64,000 nucleotides of DNA from assembly GCA_947623455.1 (NCBI GenBank), contig OX392538.1, positions 26,659,001 through 26,723,000 on the forward strand. The letters are read 5' to 3'. How positions within the stretch are numbered: position 1 is the stretch's first letter; each line of letters opens with the position of its first letter. The notes under the pieces are model-generated. The model saw only the letters and a program-made list of their open reading frames with translations. It ran no database searches and was not told where the DNA came from. The position numbers were made by a program, and so were the translations under genes. Shown here in pieces: positions 1 to 10,975 of the stretch. This DNA comes from Mimachlamys varia (taxonomy: Eukaryota; Mollusca; Bivalvia; Pectinida; Pectinidae).

Positions 1-2470
1 CATTGGTTTTTCTCGAATAATGATGCTTTTGCAATAGCATTATAAAATGTTACCATATCAACATGCACATTATTTTTGTCATCTATCTTGCAAAACAGCG
101 TCTTATCCGATTTTGATGATGTCGATGATGTCAGTAATTATGACGTCATCATTATTTTGTACTCATGTGGAAATAAATTATGAAAACCCATTCCCACCAA
201 TGCATCTAACTCTGTGTTATTATCTCGTCAAAAGGTACATATATGTGCAGTATATAGCAGTACAAAACGAGGGCATTCTTGAAGTGTTGATAATTGTAAA
301 ACATGGCATACACTGCAAACATAATATCACGTCTGTCAGCTCGCAGATTGTTTGGACAGTCCAGATTTTATTTTTTATTCTGTCCACCTTATATAAAAGT
401 GATGATTTCTAAAAACAAAAATGACAACATAACAAACTTTCACTATAACTTGTGTTTTTTATTTGAGATTATAACGTTAAAGAAATATTAAGGATACACT
501 ATCAGTTACTTATTAATCAAAACAGATTTGAAATCGTAAGCGCTATTTGTCTATGAAATGGTTACGGTGCTAATTAGTTTTACACCAATGCTTACACTAT
601 GCCTTTAAAACACTTTCGAGTTACATGAATGTTTTGTCCCATATCTATGAACATGTGCTTCATTAACAAATAACTCAATGCGTATGCTCGTACATGTATA
701 TCTTTGTTCTTGTCTATGTCTTTGAATTGTATTGCATTATATCATTATCATGTTTAGATTCAAATCATATCCCCCACAAATATGGAGGGGGCAAATAAAA
801 CACATACAAAACAAGCAAAAAACCTATAGGTCATTCCTGAAAGTGTTGTTATTCCCTTTGATAGGCCACAATGGGGATGCAAGATGGACTTTCATGCAGT
901 GTTTTTGTTATGATTTGGTGCAATGTGACAATCGGACGACGTAATTCCCATTATGACTTCATATGGCGCAAATTTGTTCAGCCATGATTTGCTAATTAAG
1001 AGCAGATTAAAACACTTTTGAGATTGGCTAATAATAACACGACCATGTCGGGCTCTGCATTTTACATTTTCATTGTATTTCAAAAAATAATGTCACAATG
1101 CTTTTAAGAGAAAAACAACGTTTGTATGAACATATCCTGTTATATGAGTTATATTTACTACGCTAATATTCAAACTATTACAATAATCCATCATGTTCTG
1201 TATTCGAATAATCATAACACACTCATCAACGCAATTACTAATCTAACAATTGTGATATATATTTTAAGTCAAAACGTGGTGTGGTGCCTTTAACAGGATA
1301 AAAGTTGTTCAAAACTTGAATATTAAAAACACACACACACACACAATTTAAAACATCAGTGAGTGAGCTCATTACTGATACCTATCCTATTCATTTGTGT
1401 TGCAAAAAAGGAATTATCAATGTACAATACCAAATATGAAAGTCTTATTTGAGGCCAGTAAACTAGCAAAATAACAAACAGCAAGGTACTTAAATTGACA
1501 GGGGCAGTTACTCTAGCCACAGTAGTATGATATTATTTCCTTCTCTTATATAGAAGACAAAGTACACTTTTATATATATTTATACATTTAGAAGAAAAGT
1601 TACGATAATAACTATTGAAGCGGTGCCTTTTACTTAAAGTTTTTTTTATGCAGCCTAAATTTGTAAATATTAATAAATTCTTGACTATATTTTAGATTAA
1701 GCTGGTGAATATGCTAAATTGTCAAACAAGGAATTTCGATTCATTAGTTATAAATATGACGCAATGAAATTAATAACACTAACAAAAAAATGAGAGTAAA
1801 CAAAAGCAAAACCATTTCATGTATTTCACATGCTTCATAACAAATCATATTGCTTAGGACTACCCTTTTTTAAACACAAAACATAACGATATCGCTTTTT
1901 GTGCGTAACCAAGCGATCATTGTTTATACAAGTTTACCGATCAAAAACGAAGATGGAATGCATTTCAAGCTTTATTAGAGACAAGAAGAATGTCTGTATG
2001 TTACTTTTAAATTGCTGAATTTTACTGTGTCCTCTGATAGTATTTTGAGTTTGATTTGTTCATATTCGATAGAGCTCTTCTTATGCAATATTTGAAAAAT
2101 ATTTATAATTCGGTACCTTCTTGTGCTAACCAAATCTTCATTGTGATGAAAGTTATATTCCTGTGATAGAAACAAATCTTAACCTCAGTAGAGCAGATAG
2201 CATTGCTTCGTTGTGTTTGTTTCGTTATAAAAATCAAATTTCGTGGTGACGTGTGCTTGGTATTACAGATCTTTCATTTGTATTCACGTTGATACCTTAC
2301 GCCTAGGTAAACTCAATCATCATAACTCCATACAAGACAAAATATACACGTTTATCTCTGGTCTTTCAGAGTGATCAGTCTTACTTGAAACAAATCCGGT
2401 TTGCTATTATATTGTTTAATATTAGACAAAAGTGTGTTAGAAAACGTGTCCTACCAAACGTGAAGCTGTG
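1..2470. other. AT-rich stretch, no gene recognised
   Basis: No reading frame here has recognisable motifs or convincing splice borders. A short (AC)n microsatellite lies at about 1329-1345. A small palindrome of the type ATCCCCCACA...TATGGAGGGGG lies near 768-790. The stretch may be sequence downstream of the minus-strand micro-exon locus that ends near 2.5-2.7 kb. Confidence 0.5.
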
Positions 2471-2639
2471 ATTAACATTCTGTTACTAGAACGAGAATAG
2501 TAATTAAAACATGAATCAATGTCAGTGAATGCGCAAACCTACAACTGCATATGATATATACACTCAAAAATCCACAGTTGCTATTTTGGTTCTTTCCATG
2601 GTTAGTATTGCCATGTAAATAATGGATGTTTGTCCAAAC

Positions 2640-2717
2640 TTCTGAAACCGCATCCATTAATCGCTCTTCATTGCAACGGACGTTTCAATGGCATTGCAAT
2701 CCCGTGTTGTGGTTCAT
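2640..2717 (-). CDS. Candidate terminal exon of the micro-exon gene
   Basis: A strong acceptor (pyrimidine-rich tract ending TTTACAG) is followed on the minus strand by ATGAACC at 2717. Read in phase 0 the exon stops after ten residues (MNHNTGLQCH). Read after a 28-nt version of the upstream exon, which would use an internal GT donor, it runs longer before a stop. The 3' limit is not visible, so the left coordinate is arbitrary. It may be partly or wholly 3' untranslated sequence. Confidence 0.3.
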
Positions 2718-3083
2718 CTGTAAAGAGAAACAGTGATTTGATTATTCCTGATGATTTTTAAGCTTTTGAAAGAAAACTTTATGATAAACGTTAAGATGAT
2801 GTTATATCTATTATATCTATTTTTATCTCTCCCATATTTAATCATTAAAACCTATGATAATTTAACCATTAAATGTAAGTAAAAGAATCATTTGTACAAG
2901 TCCAATTCTTCCTATTCTTAAAACTATGTTTATCTTTAACATAATTCAAAATTGAAATGATTGTTGTCAGGAAAAGCAATTCTGTTCCCCATCAAGGTTA
3001 GCTAGAAATTATGGTCATACTCAGATAGTGTGTAATTATCACAAGCGTTGTTATCAAACGAATGTCAGGTACAAAAGTATTAC

Positions 3084-3122
3084 CTATGCGTCACCGTTGT
3101 TCTTCTTGTAGTTTAACATTTC
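3084..3122 (-). CDS. Micro-exon, 39 nt, peptide EMLNYKKNNGDA then stop
   Basis: The acceptor is a clean TTTGTTTTACAG and the donor reads TAG|GTAATA. In phase 0 the exon gives twelve residues and its last codon is TAG, lying exactly against the donor. This may be the true stop, with the next exon as 3' UTR. Alternatively an internal GT after 28 nt could serve as donor and bypass the stop. Confidence 0.5.
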   Translation of the reverse strand, partial: EMLNYKKNNGDA

Positions 3123-3397
3123 CTGTAAAACAAACAGAAACGCGTGTAAAACTAGTTCATAATACACTCAATCTTTTGCATTAAAGATGTGCGTTGTTAT
3201 TTTTTAATGTTATGCGTTTACATTGGGAAATTAATTTAGAAGATACATTCAATAAATACAAATAGTATTCATATCATTCAGTGCAGAAGCATCAACTTGA
3301 GATGCTGATTAAAGATTTATTTAGATATTTATATTCAACTTAAAGTTAAAAAAAATTCAATATTATAATAATTTGAAGGGAAAAATTAAAATATTAC

Positions 3398-3418
3398 CAT
3401 TATCAAATGCAGCTTTGC
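3398..3418 (-). CDS. Micro-exon, 21 nt, peptide AKLHLIM
   Basis: A strong T-rich acceptor ending TTACAG precedes GCAAAGC, and the donor is ATG|GTAATA. The exon is 21 nt, phase 0, with seven residues. It is more hydrophobic than the other micro-exons, which may matter for an amphipathic helix. The spacing to its neighbours is about 280-300 bp. Confidence 0.5.
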
Positions 3419-3716
3419 CTGTAAGAAAATAAAATAAAAATAACACAAGTGTTTTTCTGATATCATCACATTTCAAAAACCGTAAACACTGCGTATCTTT
3501 TGTAAGTTTATTCTTTGATATTGATTGTGACATGTCAAAACGGGAATAAGTTGAGATGAGTTGAGCTCGAAGGTTACAAATAAATGTTTTCTTTCCAAAT
3601 AATGATAATAATACGGTAATACCTTTTTTTCTACTTATCAATTTTCTAATGTTACTACCTTGAAAAATTGATATGAAAATCAACATAATGTAAGAAGTTA
3701 ATGAAGAACTTGTTAC

Positions 3717-3746
3717 GTTTCTTAACTCCATTTCGTTTTGTCTCTG
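3717..3746 (-). CDS. Micro-exon, 30 nt, peptide QRQNEMELRN
   Basis: The acceptor is TTTGTCTTTCAG and the donor AAC|GTAACA. The exon is 30 nt, phase 0, ten residues, rich in Gln, Arg, Asn and Glu like the repeat-borne exons further upstream. This similarity in composition is the main reason to place the two clusters in one gene. Confidence 0.5.
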
Positions 3747-4369
3747 CTGAAAGACAAATAGAATCATAAACAGTAACACTTCATTTGAAGAATCACAACA
3801 ATCCCGAATGGTCAAATGATATATTTTACCAGTATTAAGGCTTAATTTGAAATACAACGAAATTCAAATCATATGATACCATCTCATCGCTTGTTATGTG
3901 TGAGATATTTGTATGTGTGAAGTTTAACGACCTATCTTTACTTTGATTCATTTAAGGCCAAACAACAATGCATTCTAGGCATTCACAAAAAAAACCCATA
4001 AAACAGACACAACAACTTAACAACTGTAAACTATATCCGAATTCATCAACAGCAAGCGATTTTTAATGCAATGGAGATTAATTGAATGTGACTAATCAAA
4101 GATTTATTGCACAGGAAAGGTATCGTATTAATGTTTCATAGATGGCACATTCTCAATCTATTAACTTGTAAATGGTTATCACATGCATAACAAAGTTATC
4201 CAATATTAGATGTGGTCTGACTTTCCTCAATTGTCATTGGCTAAAATATAGTCACATGGAGGTTCATAATTTGTGATATCGACCTGATGTCTCTATTTTT
4301 AGAAACACCGAGTCAATATTGCATATATTGTATATATATGATTCAATTTAAGTCTTCTGCAAGCAAGTT

Positions 4370-6105
4370 ACTTGCGATAAGAACATGAAATTTGGTTTGA
4401 ATTCGAGACCGATAGGTCGAGAGTTTAAACCAAATGTCATGTTCTAATCGCCAGTATAGACACAAAAAATAACGTACTATCCCCACACGAACACTGATTG
4501 ACAAATTTACTACGCTAATATGTTTAGATACAATGTATTTCCTAGCTACAATTACGTAGTAAAGTACTTTGTGACCTGGCTGTTGACGTGTCTTTCTAAA
4601 GCCAACTGACCAATCAGAAGGAAGGTTTCAAAAGTCGGTCATGAAGCCACGCCATACTTGTACTGGCGAGCGCTTGGTCTGGATGTTGATGAAGTGGAAT
4701 ATTTGGATTTAGATTATTCGTATACTATGTAAGCGACATACTTGGATTAACATCGACGAAATGTCTACAATTCCATGTCAATATACATGTGAATATATTC
4801 GTACAGACACAATCGTGTGTTTAGATTTGTGAAAAGTTTTGTGCAAATTCACATAACGGAGTTAGAGTGAAAGGTTTGTTTTGATTCCTACGCATGGATC
4901 GAATGTACGTTTCATGAATAAATTGAGGTAAGAAAAAGAAATGATCCGGTTTTATTCTTCATTATATAACAAATACATTCAATCGGTTCTCTTTGCTCTG
5001 TTGCTTGCATGTCTTTACGTAGGCCTACGCCTATCATGCAGTGGAAAGTTCATCGATAGACGAACTTGACGCCATATTGCTTTGGGTAGAAACGGGGCGT
5101 GACTTAAGCATGATGGGCGGGGCTTGATATGATTGATTTCGCACATTAGAACATGGTCCATATCAAAACTAAACACGCATTACAAACGTATCGTGTTAGA
5201 GTATAAAAAATAAGGACGTTTGCTGAGGTCAATCTGGTGATATACCGACCTGGTATAATCTAAATTCTAACACAATATGTTTGTAATACGCGTTTTGATT
5301 GGATATGGACCATGTTCTAATGTGCGATAGAATAATGATCAATCGTATCAAGCTCCACCCATCGAGCTTAAGCCACGCCCCGTCTCTACCCAAAACAAAA
5401 TGGCGTTGTGATGGCGATCGTCTATCGATGAGCATTCCACTGCATGATAGGCGTACGTCAAGTTAGCATCAGAGCAGAGAGGACCGATTGAATGTATTTG
5501 CTGAATATATTTAGAATAAAACGTAATAATTTCATGTTCTTACCTCAATTTATTCATGAAACGTTAATTCCATCCATGTGTAGGCACCTCTATCCGGAAT
5601 CAAAACAAACATTTCACTGTGACTGTGTCGTGTGCCTTTGCACAAATTTTGAAAGATCGTTACACACGATTTTGTCGATACGAACATATTGGCATGCATA
5701 CTGACATAGCATTGTTAACGATTTGTCAATGTTAATCCAAGTATGTCGTTACATACGTTCACGAAGAATCTAAATCCAAATATTCCGCCTCGTCAACATC
5801 CAGACCAAGCGCTCGCCAGTACATGTATGGGCGTGGCTTAATGACCGACTTTTGAAAGCTTCCTTCTGATTGGTCAGTTGGCTATAGAAAGACATGTCAC
5901 CAGCCAGGTCACAGAGTACTTTACTACGTAGGAAATACAATGTATCTAAACATGTTAGCGTAGTAAAATTGTCAATCAGTGTTAGAATGGATATAGTACG
6001 TTATTTTTCGTGTCTATTCTGGCGATTAGAACATGAAATTTGGTTTAAAACTCTCCACCTATCGGTCTCGAGTTCAAACCAAATTCCATGTTCTAATCGC
6101 CAGTA
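4370..6105. repeat. Large inverted repeat (about 0.84 kb arms) with hairpin ends
   Basis: The left arm (about 4370-5215) and right arm (about 5258-6105) are inverted copies around an axis near 5235. Matching blocks include the ACATGGTCCATATC-type sequence near 5155/5306 and the CAATTTATTCATGAA-type sequence near 4915/5550. Each outer end is itself a hairpin of about 80 bp containing AGAACATGAAATTTGGTTT and its complement (4380-4455 and 6027-6105). Arms differ by many substitutions, so the structure is not recent. Only the right arm has short flanking inverted ends (TACCGACCTGGTA near 5240 and TACCAGGTCGGTA near 6150), as if it were a MITE-like element with an inverted second copy beside it. 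No coding sequence was recognised. It would lie in an intron of the micro-exon gene. Confidence 0.75.
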
Positions 6106-6506
6106 TAGCCGCTCAAAACAACGTACTATCCCATAACTATATATTATTCTACCAGGTCGGTAAAAAAACATCCATAATTGATATTATGTAAACATTAACT
6201 AATGTCAACATGTGTATGTAGGTATGGCATATTCGCAGCCGAGAGAGGACAGATCGGCTATTCGGTATATAGACCTACATTTAGTTAAATTGAAGAAAAA
6301 TGCAGTACCTCATGTTTCCGTTTATCTCGACACAGCCAGAGAAATCAAGACAATTTGACTGAAAACTAGAAAATGAATTAATATCGGAATTAATATTGTC
6401 TACAAGATTTTTGTCAAATTTCTTTTTTATGCTTATTACATAAGTAATAGTAAGGCGGAGCAGATAATAGTTTTACTTGTTGTTTTTTTTTTTGTTCTTT
6501 TCGATT

Positions 6507-7048
6507 TTATCTAAAGATACATCGAATACAGTTGTTTCGGGTTGCTATCAAATATTTAGATAAACAATATAATAAGCGAATGACAACAAACATTGAAGGT
6601 ATGTAAAAGCTGTGCAAGTTAAAAGCTTGCAATTTAGATAGGTTTAACATATCTACATTAATATCACCAGTTATAACTACATCAGTAACATTATCATCAA
6701 AAACTGTATCAAACATGTCATCTAGTTTTCTCCAGTATTCTACACTGGATTCGGGTCTATAAATACATCCTAATAGTATTTTATGGTTATTGACTGTAAC
6801 TTCTAACCAAATAATTTCAATATCTTCACACTCCAGATCTCTTCTACGCTTACTGACCACAGTATCTTTTGTATATATAATAATTCCACCTCCAAATCCT
6901 ACCTGTCTATCCCTTCGATAAAAATTATTAAAACTGTTTAAAATAATGTCATTGTCTGATATTATCGGGCTAAGATGGGTTTCTGTAAGACAAATTATGT
7001 CATTTTCAGAGTTCATTATCTAGTATGTCTAATTTATTCCTAATCGAT
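6507..7048 (-). pseudogene. LINE (non-LTR retrotransposon) endonuclease domain fragment
   Basis: The reading frame has the ordered motifs of the apurinic-type endonuclease at the start of LINE ORF2: DIICLTETHL (metal-binding Glu), RRDRQVGFGGGIIIY, IEIIWLEV, LLGCIYRPES and DVVITGDINVDML (GDxN motif). Upstream a run reading NIRSIRNKLDIL, typical of the start of this domain, is joined to the rest only across a frameshift near 7010. No reverse transcriptase follows. It is a 5' ORF2 fragment of a dead copy, in the same orientation as a second, different endonuclease fragment next to it. Confidence 0.8.
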
Positions 7049-7324
7049 CTTATATTCAGATGAGAAATTTGGAGATTGAGCAGAGGACAAGGATTTTGTT
7101 CAATATCATTACACAACAGTAGTAGATTTTTAATAATAAAATAAAAGTTACATGTTTCTCAACAAGATATAGAATATAAATATATAGTATATCAGAATAA
7201 AAAAAATTGGATGCTTGATATAAAATATAACTTCCATGTATATCACGTATCCACAACTTATTCATATATATACAAAAGACATGTATTTGATTGTGTTGTG
7301 TTGATTTCGTACTGCATATTCTTA

Positions 7325-7858
7325 TCATGCTAATTGGGTAGTGGTTACTGAGCGATATGCCTGACACCTCAGTGTAAAGTAATCAACCCTGAATGTGTTG
7401 TCCATATATGGTTTATGCATGGTATGCAACACATTTTCTTTTAAAGTATTTATATTGAAATCCCATGTGATGATAACTCTCTGTTTTCAGTAAAACGTTT
7501 CTCTAATGTAGTTTTAAAGTTATCAAAACATATTGTATCCGAGTTGCGGAGTTTGTATAAAGTTCCTAAAATCACTGGTTTAGTGTCAGGCTGCTTAACA
7601 TCTATCCACAATGATTCCATATCGCCACCTTGTAAGTTGTTTTGTTGTATATAAGTTATATCAGTTCTAATGTACAACGCTACTCCACCACCTGATTTAT
7701 GTTTTCGATCTCTTCGAATGAGATCGTATTCATGGATATGGAAATCGTTGTCCATGTGTTTATCGGTAAGCCATATTTCACAGAAACAAAGTATGTCCAA
7801 TTTGGAACTTAAAACCAAAGAATGTAATTCATCAAACTTGTTCAAACTTCTTATGTTC
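7325..7858 (-). pseudogene. Second LINE endonuclease fragment, internally deleted
   Basis: The frame begins with a NIRSL-type start and continues with FDELHSLVLSSKLDILCF, the catalytic Glu in CEIWLTD, RRDRKHKSGGGVALYIR and DMESLWIDV. A frameshift near 7460 hides a WDFNIN run, equivalent to the GDFN motif. The final endonuclease motif, of SDH-PI type, appears as SNHYPIS near 7330. The distance between the last two motifs is too short, showing an internal deletion. It is clearly a different family from the neighbouring fragment. Confidence 0.75.
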
Positions 7859-8439
7859 TAAGAAGAAAAGAGCATACCTTGTGGAGCATTTGTAGATATC
7901 AGTGTTTCTGGAAACGCTTCGTTTCTAAGGTTATTTCCACTTTGACATATATTTGTTGTACAATTAGCACAATACCACATATAAGTATATCTATACCCAC
8001 TGATCTATTCTTTGAGGCAAGTTATATGCCAAGTGTTAGAACAGCCTGTACAATATACTTCAATGTCTGCTGCTAGTACAGGTAAATTTCACTGAGTATA
8101 GGTCGTACTCAAGTTTGCCCTCTGCCGAATAATGCCCTAGTAACTAGGTCCTGGGTTGAGTTTCATTTCATTGGATAATATGAGTCACAGGTAAAATATA
8201 AGGTTAACAATGTTCACCTTATCTGTTCTTGAGTTGTTACTATTGTGACCAATAAAAACGTTTTTGCAAAAAGTTATCTTCCATAGCACAATGTTTTCAC
8301 ATTTAAGACTGGCCATTAGTTTTCTGGGATGGAATCATTCAGTAGGTTTTTGATGATATAACTTGCTGTTTAGATGGTAAAACAGTGCAATACCCAAGGG
8401 CAAAAACAAACACACCACCTAGCCCAGCAGCCATTTTTC
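7859..8439. other. No gene recognised
   Basis: AT-rich non-coding sequence between the LINE remnants and a palindromic repeat array. Nothing identifiable was seen. Confidence 0.4.
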
Positions 8440-8680
8440 AGTGTTGTATTGTTCGTGCACAACGCAGTAAAAATGTAACAATTTTGTTACATTCTTTGTG
8501 AACGGTTGAAGAAAAATATAACATTGTTACATTGTTCGTTCACAACGCACGAAAAATGTAACAATTTTGTTACATTTTTCGTGAATGGTTGACGCAAAAT
8601 GTAACAATAATACATTGTTCGTGAATGGTTGACGAATAATGTAACAATGTTACATTGTTCGTGCACAACGCACGGAAAAG
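8440..8680. repeat. Palindromic short tandem repeat array
   Basis: Four to five imperfect copies of a unit contain ATGTAACAATTTTGTTACAT, which is self-complementary, flanked by TTTTTCGTG and CACAACGCAC. Each unit can fold as a hairpin. Related units occur at 9938-10022, about 1.3 kb away. Confidence 0.7.
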
Positions 8681-9937
8681 TACTTGATGAATCTTATCTC
8701 AGTAGTTCCTGAGGAAAAGCGATAGCAAATTCCATAATTCAAGATGGCTACCGGCGGCCGTTTTTGATCGTCCGATCAGTTCGTAAATGACGCATGCACA
8801 ACCTATCATGAGAAATAGCGATAACAAATGGATTTACGGACGGACGACGGATGAAATGTGAACTGACTAGCCAACCATATGATGATGGTGGACTAAAATA
8901 GACCATTTTCAATGTTTGAATGGTTCACGCGGCATTTGCATAATTTCTTAAGCAACAAACAGCGAGTAAGTGCTATAAAACTGTTTCACATTAAACAGAT
9001 ACAGCTATCTGTTATTTTCCGCTAATCATGTATCAATATTCGATGTATTCTCTCAGGTGAATTCGGTTCAATTCGGCTAGCGGCGTTTGTTGCAAAACAG
9101 AAAAGTGATTATCGCCCAGTGGAACTCTTCTGTGCAGCTGTTAAAATACTCTCCGTGGGATTTAATTTTTCAAATAGTCTATTTGGGCGCCACCTACCCA
9201 ACCTAAAACATCAGGACGATTCGAATAGTTCATTTACAAATGCATGAATAATCAAACCCGCGCTACGCGCCAGAAATAATCACCTGGTCGCGTTCAATAT
9301 TGTAGAGGTTATGAATATATCAGGTGTTTACATAGCTTTATCGTTAGAAATCTACGCAGCCCTATTCTTTCTGTTTTTCAAAGTCGGCATAAAAGAGCAT
9401 TTATTCTCGTTACGCCTTTTGTCTGTAAATAAGGCGCCGTATGAATTTGTTCGCATTATTCGCAATTGCTTTTTGAAGTCGTATTTTACCTTTTAAAAGT
9501 CGATAAAATGCCCCCTCATTCTCATTATAATGCCTTAATACCTCGGGTAGACTTTCCCTATCTACCTCAAACCGATATAAAGGCTCAAAAATGCACATGC
9601 AAAGGGATAGGATAAAAGATATTTCGGACGACAGATCCAGAATGATGTCATATTAGACTTGGCAAAAACGCACACCCTGTGGTGGCTAATTCAGGTGATC
9701 GTAATGTGAAACTGTACTTTCTCGAAATGCATGAAAAAAGTAACATGGCTCGAATCAGCCACCACGTATACGGCTACATGACTTGTAATAGTAGCGATAC
9801 TATGCTATCGAACTGACAAATCGCAGAAACTGAGTTAAAGTGATGATAGCGCATACTACGATTTTATTCCCCTTAAGGTATACTACCAATATGTGTATAG
9901 TTTCCCCATTTTGTCTAAGCTTTAAAAAACCGTTGCC
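8681..9937. other. No gene recognised
   Basis: Moderately GC-richer non-coding sequence. A minus-strand open frame at 9410-9598 (62 codons, beginning MCIFEPLYRFEVD) has a protein-like composition but no recognised motif or supporting splice site. It was not called as a gene. Confidence 0.35.
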
Positions 9938-10022
9938 ACGAAAAATGAAACAATTGTTACATTTTTCGTGCGTGATCCACGAAAAATTTAACAATTGTTA
10001 CATTTTTCGAAATTGCTTCATT
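9938..10022. repeat. Two palindromic repeats related to the 8.5 kb array
   Basis: Two adjacent inverted units built on CACGAAAAAT...ACAATTGTTAC...ATTTTTCG are separated by GCGTGATC. Their sequence resembles the array at 8440-8680, which suggests one palindromic repeat family with two insertions or a duplication. Confidence 0.6.
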
Positions 10023-10550
10023 TTTTGTTGCATCAGATGATGAGCAGGTAGTTTCTCCTGTGAATACTTCCCATCTCTCAATATGATTCCGTAACCCAGT
10101 CTTGCGTCATATTTTGACCATTCGGCAACTTTTCGATTAGCAGTTAGGCCTTATCGTGGTGTAAAGGTAACACCAGATAGAGTGTTTACAATGGAATTCC
10201 ACTAGTTATTTTTATATTATTTATTTTATGAATACATATCAGCAAAATTCGATCGTCGTAGTCCATAAGAATACCCACTCGATATGTGTATGTAATATTT
10301 TGAAAAAAAAATGGAAAAAAAGCTTGCTTTCGCGGGATGCCCTTTTAAACTTGAAGTTGAAGAATAAAATAACAAACTCTAAAATCTGCAAACACGAAAT
10401 ACTTTATTTTTAAAGAAAAAAAGCAAAAGTCATAGATATCGTGTTAAAGGATCCTTGTTCCACTGATATGTGTTTCTTCATACAAAAGTAATTTCCCCTT
10501 AACTTCCGGTTTGTAAGAACTGTAACACAGTATAGCCTCGACCTTAATGT

Positions 10551-10614
10551 TAACCAGGTAGCTCAGTTGGTACAGTAACAGTATAGCAATTTAAAGTCCA
10601 GTGGGTTTTCATTG
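10551..10614 (+). repeat. tRNA-like fragment (A box only), probable SINE remnant
   Basis: GGTAGCTCAGTTGGTA at 10557-10572 is a perfect RNA polymerase III A box of tRNA type. The expected B box (GGTTCGANTCC) is not present downstream; a diverged TGGGTTTTC stands in about the right place. The sequence is therefore not a functional tRNA gene. It is probably the head of a decayed tRNA-derived SINE. Confidence 0.55.
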
Positions 10615-10714
10615 TTTTTTTTTGTGTGTGTTACACTCGGAATACTCAATTTTTAAATATTTCCTCCTCATAATTTCTTATTGATATCCAAAATTGTTAA
10701 TTTTCTTTTCATAA

Positions 10715-10975
10715 ACGCCTTATCAAAGATATGGCTATGTTGGGGAAAACAGATTCCAAAATGAACAGGCACAGTGTGTGGCAGTGGTTCGAAAATCCTT
10801 AAAGAGAGTTATTATTACAATAAAACAAATACATACATTTATGCAAACAACACACTCAGAGATAAGGGATTTTGTTTTCAATGAAGATATTATTACTTGC
10901 TCACAACTTGAATTCTGTCAATTAAAAGATGAAATTGTTGTGAACAAATTGAACCCAGAACAAGCAGCCAACTAG
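10715..10975 (+). CDS. Unrecognised open frame, possible exon or relic
   Basis: An 86-codon open frame after a stop at 10712-10714 ends at TAG 10973-10975. Its content looks protein-like, with stretches such as FQNEQAQCVAVVRKSLKRVI and LEFCQLKDEIVVNKLNPEQA, mixed charges and few low-complexity runs. The first internal ATG is at 10778. An AG (ATCAAAG) after a T-rich tract at about 10700-10729 could be an acceptor. I recognise no family. It may be a host exon, a captured gene fragment or chance. Confidence 0.2.
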   Translation, partial: TPYQRYGYVGENRFQNEQAQCVAVVRKSLKRVIITIKQIHTFMQTTHSEIRDFVFNEDIITCSQLEFCQLKDEIVVNKLNPEQAAN

